Assembly: GCF_047638075.1 (NCBI RefSeq)
Contig: NZ_JBLJBV010000046.1
Location: 1 to 22,090 of the forward strand
Length of the DNA: 22,090 nucleotides
From: UBA6197 sp047638075
Lineage (GTDB): Bacteria > Pseudomonadota > Alphaproteobacteria > Rhodobacterales > Rhodobacteraceae
Direction: 5' to 3'
Below, piece after piece: positions 1 to 6,739 of the stretch (its first letter is position 1; each line of letters opens with the position of its first letter). Both the position numbers and the translations under genes were made by a program. The notes beneath the pieces were generated by a model. It worked only from the letters and a program-made list of their open reading frames with translations. It had not been told where the DNA came from and made no database searches.

Positions 1-2
1 TC

Positions 3-24
3 GCAAAGCGCGCTTTGCAATTTT
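3..24 (+). terminator. Perfect palindrome with short T-run at window edge (terminator-like)
   Basis: Bases 3-18 read GCAAAGCGCGCTTTGC, a perfect 16-base palindrome that could fold as a 6-bp stem with a CGCG loop, followed by AATTTT. This resembles a weak intrinsic terminator for a plus-strand gene lying outside the window. The stem is short, so it could equally be a protein-binding palindrome. No gene is visible in bases 1-86. Confidence 0.3.
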
Positions 25-86
25 AGCCGTTATAATGCAAGTATCGCGTTTTGCCCCGGCTTAAATCACGGGTCATGCCTTTACCG

Positions 87-674
87 CTATTCGCTGATGC
101 CCTGCCAGCGCGGCATGCCGCCTATATCCAACCCGAACAGATCCAGCGCGCGGCCGACGGTATAGTCTACCATGTCGTCGATTGTCGCGGGTTTGGTGTA
201 AAAGGCGGGCACCGGCGGCATGATGATGGCGCCCATTTCGGTGACAGAGGTCATCGTGCGCAAGTGGCCCAGATGCAGCGGCGTTTCGCGCAGCAACAAC
301 ACCAGCCGCCGCCTTTCCTTCAAGACCACATCCGCGGCCCGGCTGATCAGGGTCGATGTGGCCCCGGTGGCAATTTCAGACATGGTGCGCACCGAACAGG
401 GCGCAATCAACATGCCAAGCGTTTGAAACGACCCGCTGGCGATAGAGGCACCAATGTCCTTGGCGTTGTGAACGACGCTGGCCTTTTCTTCCAGATCGGC
501 GGGGCGCATGTTCAATTCCTGCGCAATCGTCAGATACGCCGAGCGGGTGATCACCAGATGGGTTTCCACGCCAAGCCTGCGCAGATGTTCCAGCGCGCGC
601 GCCCCGTAAATTGCGCCGGAGGCACCGCTGATGCCGATAATGAGGCGCGGGGGGTGTTCTGGGGTCATATTCAT
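87..674 (-). CDS. ubiX: UbiX/Pad1-family flavin prenyltransferase
   Basis: UbiX joins a dimethylallyl group to reduced FMN, making the prenylated flavin cofactor used by UbiD-type decarboxylases, including the one in ubiquinone synthesis; it acts in the cytoplasm. The N-terminal IIGISGASGAIYG is the hallmark flavin-phosphate loop of the family. Later SGSFQTLGMLIAPCS and the LVLLLRETPLHLGHLRTM segment are also typical, and the C-terminal PAFYTKP is characteristic. The open frame extends to an ATG at 707, but the ATG at 672-674 (followed by a second ATG at 666-668) puts the start close to the glycine-rich strand, as in other UbiX proteins; no strong ribosome-binding site decides it. The length (about 195 residues) is normal. 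It lies downstream of chrR on the same strand with a gap of about 200 bases, so cotranscription is possible but not shown. Confidence 0.93.
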   Translation of the reverse strand: MNMTPEHPPRLIIGISGASGAIYGARALEHLRRLGVETHLVITRSAYLTIAQELNMRPADLEEKASVVHNAKDIGASIASGSFQTLGMLIAPCSVRTMSEIATGATSTLISRAADVVLKERRRLVLLLRETPLHLGHLRTMTSVTEMGAIIMPPVPAFYTKPATIDDMVDYTVGRALDLFGLDIGGMPRWQGISE

Positions 675-872
675 TCGCTGTTGAACCACTCTTCGTATTG
701 CGCCCATGTTCTAGATGTTCGCCCCGGCGTCAACCGCCCGCGCCATTTTGCCGGGTCATCTTTCACCGGCTATGCGCGCCATCCTGGCCTGCGTATTCGG
801 CCGGCGAGTGCGATCATGTTGTGATTTTGCGGATGTCCGAAGTTTGTAAACACACCTGCAACCCCGGCCCTG

Positions 873-1508
873 TCAGATACCGAACAACGGCTGCAAAAGA
901 CGTGGCAGGAAGGCGTTGAACCGCAGCGGCGCGTCGGTGGCGGCCAGACAGATGCAGGGGCGGCCGGGATCAGCAATTGGCTGATGGTCCAGATCTTCGT
1001 CAGCAACCTCCAGATCGCCTACGCCAAAGGTGCCGGTGGCGTCGCTGAAACTGCCTTGCAGCACCAGTGTCAGCTCTAACCCGTTGTGGCTGTGATCGGG
1101 CACAGCGCGGCCGGGCGGAATGTAAAGCAGCCGCGCAGAGCCGCTCTTGTCAGCCGACAAAAGGCTTTGACGCACGCCCATGCCCAGCGATTTCCAGCGT
1201 GGCGGCTTGCCCTTCAGTGCCGCCATGATGCTGCCGGGGAAAATGCTTGAACGTTGATAGGTGGGTTCGGGGCCTTGCGGCGCGTCAAGCTGGGCCAGAA
1301 CACGGGATTTGAGACCCTCGGACAGATCAACCGGCGCCGAGGCGTTCAGGACCGTGCCGCCAACGGCCTGATGAGCCGCCAGCGCGACGCGGCATTCAGG
1401 GCAGAGCGACACATGCGCGGCGATGACCAACGCGAAGGAATGGGGCAGGTTGCCGCTGGCATAAGCTGCAAGCAGGGCATCAGGTGCGTGGTGGGTTATG
1501 GTGGACAT
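873..1508 (-). CDS. chrR: ChrR-type cupin anti-sigma factor (zinc-dependent, singlet-oxygen responsive)
   Basis: ChrR holds the ECF sigma factor RpoE inactive in the cytoplasm and releases it when singlet oxygen or certain peroxides appear. The N-terminal anti-sigma domain carries the zinc ligands: His6, His32, Cys36 and Cys39 (HVSLCPEC), matching the known H-H-C-C set of the family. The C-terminal cupin domain (about residues 105-200) keeps a second metal set: His139 and His141 (DHSHNGLE), Glu145 and His175. Both sites look intact, so full signal responsiveness is expected. The 211-residue length is normal. The start codon lies 1 base past the rpoE stop codon, so translation is probably coupled, giving matched sigma and anti-sigma amounts. 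It should be transcribed from the RpoE-type promoter upstream of rpoE. Confidence 0.94.
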   Translation of the reverse strand: MSTITHHAPDALLAAYASGNLPHSFALVIAAHVSLCPECRVALAAHQAVGGTVLNASAPVDLSEGLKSRVLAQLDAPQGPEPTYQRSSIFPGSIMAALKGKPPRWKSLGMGVRQSLLSADKSGSARLLYIPPGRAVPDHSHNGLELTLVLQGSFSDATGTFGVGDLEVADEDLDHQPIADPGRPCICLAATDAPLRFNAFLPRLLQPLFGI

Positions 1509-1509
1509 C

Positions 1510-2070
1510 CTAGCGCATCCCCTTCAATTCGTGCCTCAATCGTTCCAGCCCCAGCCGGATGCGCGATTTGATCGTGCCAAGCGGCAGCCCCGTCATCGTG
1601 CTGATTTCCTGATGCGTCAGTTCGCCCAGGTAGGCGCGTTCTACAATGTCGCGTTGGTCGGGTTTCAATTGTGCCAAGGCCTGTTCAAGTTTGCGGGTTT
1701 CCTGTTCGACAGCAATGATCTGGCTTGCATCGGGTTCGCAGTCCGGTTCCTCGGTCAATTCATCGGGGATCGGGCGGCGTTCCTTGCGCGCGATGTCAAT
1801 TTGCCGGTTGCGGGCGATCTGATAGATCCAGGCGGAAACCTGCGCGCGGTGCGGGTCAAACAGTTCCGCCTTGCGCCAGACCGTCAACATGACATCCTGA
1901 ACGATGTCTTCGGCCTGCGCGCCCGGCGCCCCGGATCGGATGATGAACCCTTTCAGCCGCGGCGCGAAATGGTCGTAAAGCCGTGCAAAGGCATCGCGGT
2001 CGCGTTGGTCACGAATCGCAAGCATCCAAGTGGTCTGTAGTGAAATCGCGGCGCTTGGTGGGGGTGGCAC
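1510..2070 (-). CDS. rpoE: RpoE-type ECF sigma factor (ECF11-like) paired with ChrR
   Basis: This is a group IV sigma factor that directs RNA polymerase to singlet-oxygen-response promoters. Region 2 is visible from DAFARLYDHFAPRLKGF through AEDIVQDVMLTVW to the basic IARNRQIDIARKERR segment. Region 4 follows, with LKPDQRDIVERAYL and the helix-turn-helix THQEISTMTGLPLGTIKSR. The frame is open to an ATG at 2158-2160, but the -10 element at 2165-2170 puts the transcript start near 2158, so that ATG would not be in the mRNA in a usable context. I prefer the GTG at 2068-2070, which has AAGGG 10 bases upstream and gives 186 residues, close to the family size. ATGs at 2122-2124 and 2023-2025 are alternatives with poorer ribosome-binding sites. 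It is cotranscribed with chrR. Confidence 0.92.
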   Translation of the reverse strand: MPPPPSAAISLQTTWMLAIRDQRDRDAFARLYDHFAPRLKGFIIRSGAPGAQAEDIVQDVMLTVWRKAELFDPHRAQVSAWIYQIARNRQIDIARKERRPIPDELTEEPDCEPDASQIIAVEQETRKLEQALAQLKPDQRDIVERAYLGELTHQEISTMTGLPLGTIKSRIRLGLERLRHELKGMR

Positions 2071-2164
2071 CTTGGATTTGCCCTTCAACTGAACATCACA
2101 ATGAGGCACGGCAGCGCCGCGCATCTTTGTATGTTCGATCTGATGAGTTGCTGCAAACATAAAT

Positions 2165-2194
2165 CCTTTACGCGACCGCAGAAGGTTTGGATCA
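2165..2194 (-). promoter_or_regulatory. RpoE-type promoter for rpoE-chrR (autoregulatory)
   Basis: On the minus strand the -35 element TGATCC (2194-2189) is followed by exactly 18 bases and the -10 element TAAAGG (2170-2165). This matches, from memory, the R. sphaeroides RpoE consensus (TGATCC, about 18 bases, TA-rich -10). It lies directly upstream of rpoE, so positive autoregulation is expected. The predicted transcript start is near 2158. Confidence 0.8.
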
Positions 2195-2199
2195 ATTTT

Positions 2200-2229
2200 T
2201 GATCCGGTTGGCCCGCCGATGCGTAAACA
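2200..2229 (+). promoter_or_regulatory. RpoE-type promoter for the lipid-modification operon
   Basis: On the plus strand the -35 element TGATCC (2200-2205) is followed by exactly 18 bases and the -10 element TAAACA (2224-2229). It is the mirror image of the rpoE promoter. The two -35 boxes form the inverted repeat GGATCAATTTTTGATCC at 2189-2205. The predicted start near 2236 leaves a leader of about 20 bases before the ATG at 2257. Confidence 0.83.
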
Positions 2230-2256
2230 TACCGAAAAAAGCAGAACGGATTTCAG

Positions 2257-3537
2257 ATGACCCTGGTCAACTTTCCCATCCTCCCGCAGCGCATCGCCAT
2301 TATTGGCGGTGGGATTTCAGGGATGGCGGCGGCCTATCTTTTGGCGCCGCATCACGCGGTTACGCTGTTTGAGGCCGCGCCGCGGCTGGGGGGGCATGCG
2401 CGTACCGTGATGGCCGGGGTGCGGGGTGATCAGCCCGTAGATACCGGGTTCATCGTTTTCAACTATGCCAATTATCCGCACCTGACCCGCATGTTCATGG
2501 ATCTGGATGTGCCCGTTTCAAAAAGCGACATGAGCTTTGGCGTGTCGATCAACGACGGGCAGATCGAATATGCGCTGCGCAGTCTGCGCGCGCTGACGGC
2601 ACAGCGGCGCAACCTGTTGCGGCCGGGTTTTGGCCGCATGGTGCGCGATATCATGCGCTTTAACAGCGGCGCCGAGGCAATGGCGCTGAATGAAAATGCG
2701 ACCCTTGGAGAGTTGGTGGATGAAATGCGGCTGGGGCCCTGGTTCCAGCACTATTATCTGATGCCGCTATGTGGCGCGATCTGGTCGACCCCCCCGGACC
2801 GCATCCGCCAGTTTCCCGCCCGCGCCGTTTTGCAATTTTTCCGCAACCACGCCTTGCTTAGCGCCTCGCGTCATCATCAATGGTGGACGGTCGAGGGTGG
2901 CAGCGTTGAATATGTGCGCAGGTTGGAACAGCATCTGCGCGGGCAGGGGGTGACACTCAAGACAGGCACAGCGGTGCGAAACGTGACCCGCAATGGCGCG
3001 CAAAGCACGCTTGAGAGTGCCGACGGCCCGATGGGGCCCTTTGATCACGTCATCTTTGCCTGCCACGCCGATCAGTCGTTGCGGTTGCTTTCCCAGCCGA
3101 CGGTTCAGGAACGTGCCGCGCTGGCTGCGGTGCGGTTTCAGGATAATGAGATGGTGTTGCACCGCGACATTGCACAGATGCCACGGCGCCGTGCGGTATG
3201 GTCAAGCTGGATCTACAAGGCCGATACCAACCGCGAAAACACAGCCATTGGCGTGACCTATTGGATGAACCGGCTTCAGAACATTCCTGATCACGATCCG
3301 TTGTTCGTATCCCTCAACCCCTCGCGGCCGGTGCCCGATCATCTGATTTATGATCAGACGACCTTTCGCCACCCGGTGTTTGATGCGGGGGCCTTGGCTG
3401 CGCAAAATCTGTTGGGCGCGATTCAGGGCCAACACAACACCTGGTTTGCCGGGGCGTGGACGCGGCATGGCTTTCACGAAGATGGCTTTGCCAGCGCCAC
3501 CCGCATCAAAAGGCTGTTGGAGCGGCAAGTAGTATGA
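2257..3537 (+). CDS. FAD-dependent amine-oxidase-like protein (COG2907 type; UfaD candidate)
   Basis: This 426-residue flavoprotein is the first gene of the RpoE-controlled operon. The N-terminus has the dinucleotide-binding motif RIAIIGGGISG (residues 12-22) followed by LFEAAPRLGGHARTV, typical of FAD-binding amine-oxidase/desaturase folds. A further COG2907-like stretch is YYLMPLCGAIWSTPP, and the C-terminal WFAGAWTRHGFHEDG matches the FAD-contacting end of the family. Relatives usually sit next to DUF1365 and CFA-synthase-like genes, as here. In R. sphaeroides a flavin-dependent desaturase, UfaD, of an RpoE-linked furan-fatty-acid pathway belongs to this general class. That this gene is UfaD is my inference from family and context. 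A weak purine-rich ribosome site (ACGGA) precedes the ATG. It overlaps the next gene by 4 bases (ATGA). Confidence 0.9.
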   Translation: MTLVNFPILPQRIAIIGGGISGMAAAYLLAPHHAVTLFEAAPRLGGHARTVMAGVRGDQPVDTGFIVFNYANYPHLTRMFMDLDVPVSKSDMSFGVSINDGQIEYALRSLRALTAQRRNLLRPGFGRMVRDIMRFNSGAEAMALNENATLGELVDEMRLGPWFQHYYLMPLCGAIWSTPPDRIRQFPARAVLQFFRNHALLSASRHHQWWTVEGGSVEYVRRLEQHLRGQGVTLKTGTAVRNVTRNGAQSTLESADGPMGPFDHVIFACHADQSLRLLSQPTVQERAALAAVRFQDNEMVLHRDIAQMPRRRAVWSSWIYKADTNRENTAIGVTYWMNRLQNIPDHDPLFVSLNPSRPVPDHLIYDQTTFRHPVFDAGALAAQNLLGAIQGQHNTWFAGAWTRHGFHEDGFASATRIKRLLERQVV

Positions 3538-4289
3538 CCCACGCCCCTGAACATATCGCCGGTGTAACATCCCATAAGCGGCGCGGTCAGGTCCGGCACG
3601 GGTTCAGCTATGGCGTGGACTATGTGCTGATCGACCCCGAAGCACAGATTGCCGGGCCGCTGCTGTTTTCGCGCAATCGCTTTAACCTGATCGCGGTGCA
3701 TGACCTTGACCACGGCGGTCCTATTGGGGGCGGGCGCGGGGCGTTGTGGGTGCGCGAGGTATTGGCCGCGAACGGGCTTGGGGATCGGCGTGTTCATCTG
3801 CGTCTGCTGACACAGCCGCGCTTTTTGGGGTATGTCTTCAACCCGGTCAGTTTCTGGCTGGTGATGCAAGACGAAAACCTGATTGCCGTGATAGCCGAGG
3901 TTTCCACCCCGTTCAGGGACCGCCATTCCTATCTTTGCAAGAACCCTGATTTTGCGCCCATCACCCCCGCCACCCGGATAGCGACGCCCAAAACCTTGCA
4001 CGTTTCACCGTTTCAGGATGTCGCGGGGGGGTACGAATTCACCTTTGCCATCACGCCCGATCATATCAATATCCGCATTCTGCACCGAAACGGCACAGAG
4101 GGTGTGGTTGCCACCCTGACCGGCCCGCGCGCCCCGCTACGAAACCTTGGCATCCTGCGCGCCAGTCTGCGCCGCCCGTTCGGGGCGCTGCGCACGATCA
4201 TTCTGATTTATTGGCAGGCGCTGCGCCTTAGGCTGAAAGGTGCGCGCTATCGTGCCCACCCCAAACCCCCGAATTCGGAGATTACCTGA
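3534..4289 (+). CDS. DUF1365 family protein
   Basis: The product is a 251-residue protein of the DUF1365 family, recognised by the core segment RFLGYVFNPVSFW and the following acidic, aromatic region with a HSYL motif. Biochemical function is not established for the family. It is almost always found beside the FAD protein and CFA-like methyltransferase, and in R. sphaeroides an RpoE-dependent DUF1365 neighbour has been linked (from memory) to turnover of ChrR after singlet oxygen stress. The frame extends further upstream, but the ATG at 3534 overlaps the preceding stop as ATGA and has GGAGCGG about 8 bases before it, so translational coupling is the best reading. A basic C-terminal region containing a hydrophobic stretch (TIILIYWQALRL) suggests contact with the membrane. 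It is joined to the next gene by a TGATG overlap. Confidence 0.88.
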   Translation: MTHAPEHIAGVTSHKRRGQVRHGFSYGVDYVLIDPEAQIAGPLLFSRNRFNLIAVHDLDHGGPIGGGRGALWVREVLAANGLGDRRVHLRLLTQPRFLGYVFNPVSFWLVMQDENLIAVIAEVSTPFRDRHSYLCKNPDFAPITPATRIATPKTLHVSPFQDVAGGYEFTFAITPDHINIRILHRNGTEGVVATLTGPRAPLRNLGILRASLRRPFGALRTIILIYWQALRLRLKGARYRAHPKPPNSEIT

Positions 4290-5446
4290 TGTCGTTTCTG
4301 GACAAGCGTCTGAAGAAAGATTTTCTGGAAACCTGTGCCGGTATCCAGACCGGCAATCTGCGGCTGCGCACACCCGAGGGCGAGGTCCATGATTTTGGCG
4401 CCTCCGGCCCTGGGGTTGAAATGCAGATCAATGACTGGGCCGCCATTGGCGCGATTGCGGCCCGCGGCAGTATCGGGCTGGGCGAAACCTATGTTGCCGG
4501 GCTTTGGGATACACCGTCGATCGAAGATCTGGTCGCCGTCGGGCTGGGCAATTTTGATCAGTTTGGCGCCTATGCCTATGCGGGGGTCTGGCACAATCTG
4601 AAGTTCCGGGTGGTGAACCATCTGATGCGCGCCAATTCCCGGCGGGGGGCCGGCCGCAATATCCGCGCGCATTATGATGTGGGCAACGAGTTTTATCAGC
4701 TTTGGCTGGATGAGGGCATGACCTATTCAGCCGCCATGTTCAGCGGCGCCGATCACGATCTTGGCCGCGCGCAAAACCGCAAATACGACCGCATTCTGGA
4801 CCGGCTGAAAAACAGCGAGCGCGTGTTGGAGATTGGCTGTGGCTGGGGCGGCTTTGCCGAACGCGCGGCAGACAGGGGCCACCACGTTACCGGTTTGACC
4901 ATTTCGCCCAGCCAGAAAGGCTATGCCGATGCAAGGCTGGATGGCCGCGCCGAAATTCGCCTGCAAGACTATCGCGAAAGCAGCGGCCAGTTTGACAATA
5001 TCGTCTCGATTGAGATGATCGAGGCGGTCGGGCAGCGTTACTGGCCGACCTATTTTGCCACCCTGAAGGCGCGTTTGGCCAAAAGCGGCGTGGCGATGAT
5101 TCAGGCGATCACAGTGCCGGACGCCTATTTTGATATTTACCGACGCAGCTCTGACTATATTCGCCATTACACCTTTCCCGGCGGGATGTTGCTGTCCGAG
5201 GCGATGATATCCGATCAGGCCCGCAAGGCCGGGCTGGCGGTGCGGGGCACACACGCCTTTGGGCGCGACTATGCGCGCACCTGCACCCTGTGGGAAAAGC
5301 GGCTTCAGGCGCAATCCAGCCGGGTTCGCAAACTGGGCCATGATGAGGCGTTCTTGCGGAACTGGCGCTTTTATCTGGGGGCCAGCGCGGCCTGCTTTGC
5401 GGTGGGGCAAACGGATGTCGTCCAGGTGGAGCTGACCCATGCCTGA
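4289..5446 (+). CDS. CFA-synthase-like SAM-dependent fatty-acyl-phospholipid methyltransferase
   Basis: This 385-residue protein has the layout of cyclopropane-fatty-acyl-phospholipid synthases: an N-terminal lipid-binding domain (about 1-125), then a Rossmann methyltransferase domain. The AHYDVGNEFYQLWLD segment (127-141) and SAM motif EIGCGWGG (181-188) are clear, and EMIEAVG carries the family glutamate (Glu245). By my manual alignment the E. coli active-site Cys139 is Ala148 here (TYSAAMF) and His266 is Gln272 (MIQAI). This suggests methyl transfer without ring closure, as in the UfaM/CfaA type that makes 11-methyl-octadecenoate. Its substrate would be unsaturated acyl chains of membrane phospholipids. 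It starts in a TGATG overlap with the DUF1365 gene and overlaps the next gene by 8 bases, so it is firmly in the RpoE-driven operon. Confidence 0.92.
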   Translation: MSFLDKRLKKDFLETCAGIQTGNLRLRTPEGEVHDFGASGPGVEMQINDWAAIGAIAARGSIGLGETYVAGLWDTPSIEDLVAVGLGNFDQFGAYAYAGVWHNLKFRVVNHLMRANSRRGAGRNIRAHYDVGNEFYQLWLDEGMTYSAAMFSGADHDLGRAQNRKYDRILDRLKNSERVLEIGCGWGGFAERAADRGHHVTGLTISPSQKGYADARLDGRAEIRLQDYRESSGQFDNIVSIEMIEAVGQRYWPTYFATLKARLAKSGVAMIQAITVPDAYFDIYRRSSDYIRHYTFPGGMLLSEAMISDQARKAGLAVRGTHAFGRDYARTCTLWEKRLQAQSSRVRKLGHDEAFLRNWRFYLGASAACFAVGQTDVVQVELTHA

Positions 5447-6176
5447 GCGTCAGACAATCTGGATCATCGGCGCCAGCGACGGTATCGGCGCGGCCCTGGC
5501 GCAGGAATGGGCCGGGCGTGGCGCGCGCCTTATTCTGTCTGCGCGGCGCGCAGAGCGGTTGGATGATCTGATAAAGAGCCTTGGCGATGGCCACCTTGCG
5601 GTGCCGCTGGATATCGAAAAGCCTGATACCATCCGCGCCGCAGCAGAGCAGATTGCAGCGATTGGCCCTTTGGACCGGATCGTGCATCTTGCCGCGCTTT
5701 ATGATCCGGGGCGGATCAGTGACCAGGACCCGGACCGCGTGGCGCAGATCGTTTCGGTCAACCTGACCGGCAGTTTTCATATTGCCAGGATCGCGCCAAA
5801 GCTGCTGCGCGCGGGCGGCCAGTTGGCGCTTTGCGGCTCGGTTGCGGGCTATATCGGGTTGCCGCAGGGGCAGATCTATTCGGCCACCAAGGCCGGTGTG
5901 ATCAACCTGACCCAGTCGCTGCGCGCCGAGTTGGCCGGGCGTATCGACGTCCGGCTGATCTGTCCGGGCTTTGTGGATACGCGGCTGACGCAGCGCAATG
6001 ATTTTCACATGCCCGCAATGGTCACCCCTGAATATGCCGCCCGCGCCATCATCAAGGGGCTGAATACGCGCCGCTTTGAGGTGCATTTTCCGCGCCGTCT
6101 GACCTATGGGCTAAAGCTGCTTGCAGCCTTGCCCTATTGGGCCGCGCTACCCCTGACCCGCCGCTTGTCACGTTAA
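5439..6176 (+). CDS. Short-chain dehydrogenase/reductase
   Basis: A classical SDR of 245 residues. The cofactor motif WIIGASDGIGAALA lies near the N-terminus, and SARR after the second strand favours NADP(H). The catalytic serine is in CGSVAGYIG and the tyrosine/lysine pair in YSATK; LICPGFVDTRL is the usual post-catalytic segment. The last 35 residues (RFEVHFPRRLTYGLKLLAALPYW...) are basic and hydrophobic, a tail seen in SDRs acting at or near membranes. The gene overlaps the methyltransferase by 8 bases, implying coupled expression and a role in the same lipid pathway. The substrate is unknown; an oxidised acyl-chain intermediate is only a guess. Confidence 0.9.
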   Translation: MPERQTIWIIGASDGIGAALAQEWAGRGARLILSARRAERLDDLIKSLGDGHLAVPLDIEKPDTIRAAAEQIAAIGPLDRIVHLAALYDPGRISDQDPDRVAQIVSVNLTGSFHIARIAPKLLRAGGQLALCGSVAGYIGLPQGQIYSATKAGVINLTQSLRAELAGRIDVRLICPGFVDTRLTQRNDFHMPAMVTPEYAARAIIKGLNTRRFEVHFPRRLTYGLKLLAALPYWAALPLTRRLSR

Positions 6177-6178
6177 GG

Positions 6179-6200
6179 GCGGCGCGGGCGCCGCGGCTTT
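6179..6200 (+). terminator. GC-rich hairpin between the SDR and DUF2177 genes
   Basis: GCGGCG (6179-6184) pairs with CGCCGC (6189-6194) around a CGGG loop, followed by GGCTTT. The T-run is too short for a strong intrinsic terminator, so it may only attenuate or stabilise the transcript. Confidence 0.35.
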
Positions 6201-6260
6201 CATCTGTCGCCTACCCACCCCCCGTGTGATCGTTCTGTCCGTCCTGGAAAGGCAACCCTC

Positions 6261-6659
6261 ATGACAACCGTGATCCTTTATGCCGTTACCGCCATCATCT
6301 TCCTTGCGCTGGATGCCATCGGGCTGCGCTATTTGGTCAAACCGGTGTTTGATCGTCATATCGCCCATCTGTTTGCCGACCCGTTCCGGATCTGGCCTGC
6401 TGCGGTGTTCTATCTGGGGTATGTCGTGGGGTTGATGTGGTTCGTGTCTGTTCCGGCGCTGCGCGCGGGTGATCCGGTGGCGGCACTGGTGGGCGGCGTG
6501 CTGCTGGGCCTGATGGCCTATGGCACTTATGAGTTTACCAACTATGCCACGCTGGCAGATTGGAGCATGACGCAGGTTGCGGTTGATATGACCTGGGGGG
6601 GCGTTCTTACCGGGGTTTCGGCATGGGCGGGCGTGATGATCGTGCGCGCCTTTGGTTAG
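6261..6659 (+). CDS. DUF2177 family inner-membrane protein
   Basis: A 132-residue protein with four predicted membrane helices: about residues 3-22, 45-64, 73-92 and 110-130. The YGTYEFTNYATLADW segment, followed by a tryptophan-rich loop (DMTWGG), is the DUF2177 signature. Function is unknown for the family. GGAAAGG lies about 8 bases before the ATG. It follows the SDR after 84 bases with no recognisable RpoE promoter of its own, and DUF2177 genes are recurrent companions of the FAD/DUF1365/CFA cluster, so it is probably the last member of the operon despite the intervening hairpin. Confidence 0.88.
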   Translation: MTTVILYAVTAIIFLALDAIGLRYLVKPVFDRHIAHLFADPFRIWPAAVFYLGYVVGLMWFVSVPALRAGDPVAALVGGVLLGLMAYGTYEFTNYATLADWSMTQVAVDMTWGGVLTGVSAWAGVMIVRAFG

Positions 6660-6739
6660 CGCCGGGGCTGCGTTCCGCAATGCTGGATATTCGCCCCAAA
6701 TGGCCTAATCTGTCGAATAGACCAACAAAGGAGAGCGAC

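Noticed and set aside
305..420. Window-wide search for CRISPR-like or tandem repeats
   Set aside because: No regularly spaced direct repeats were noticed here or elsewhere in the window; only short inverted repeats.
51..824. Plus-strand open frame of 257 codons over ubiX
   Set aside because: Composition is His/Arg/Gln-rich without domains, and it is exactly opposite a convincing UbiX.
5109..6086. Minus-strand open frame of 325 codons across the methyltransferase and SDR genes
   Set aside because: It has no recognisable domain and lies opposite two coupled genes with clear motifs; it is a shadow frame.
6226..6260. A separate RpoE promoter for the DUF2177 gene starting at TGATCG
   Set aside because: The -35 has a mismatch at the last base and the sequence 18 bases on (GGCAAC) is not a -10 element.
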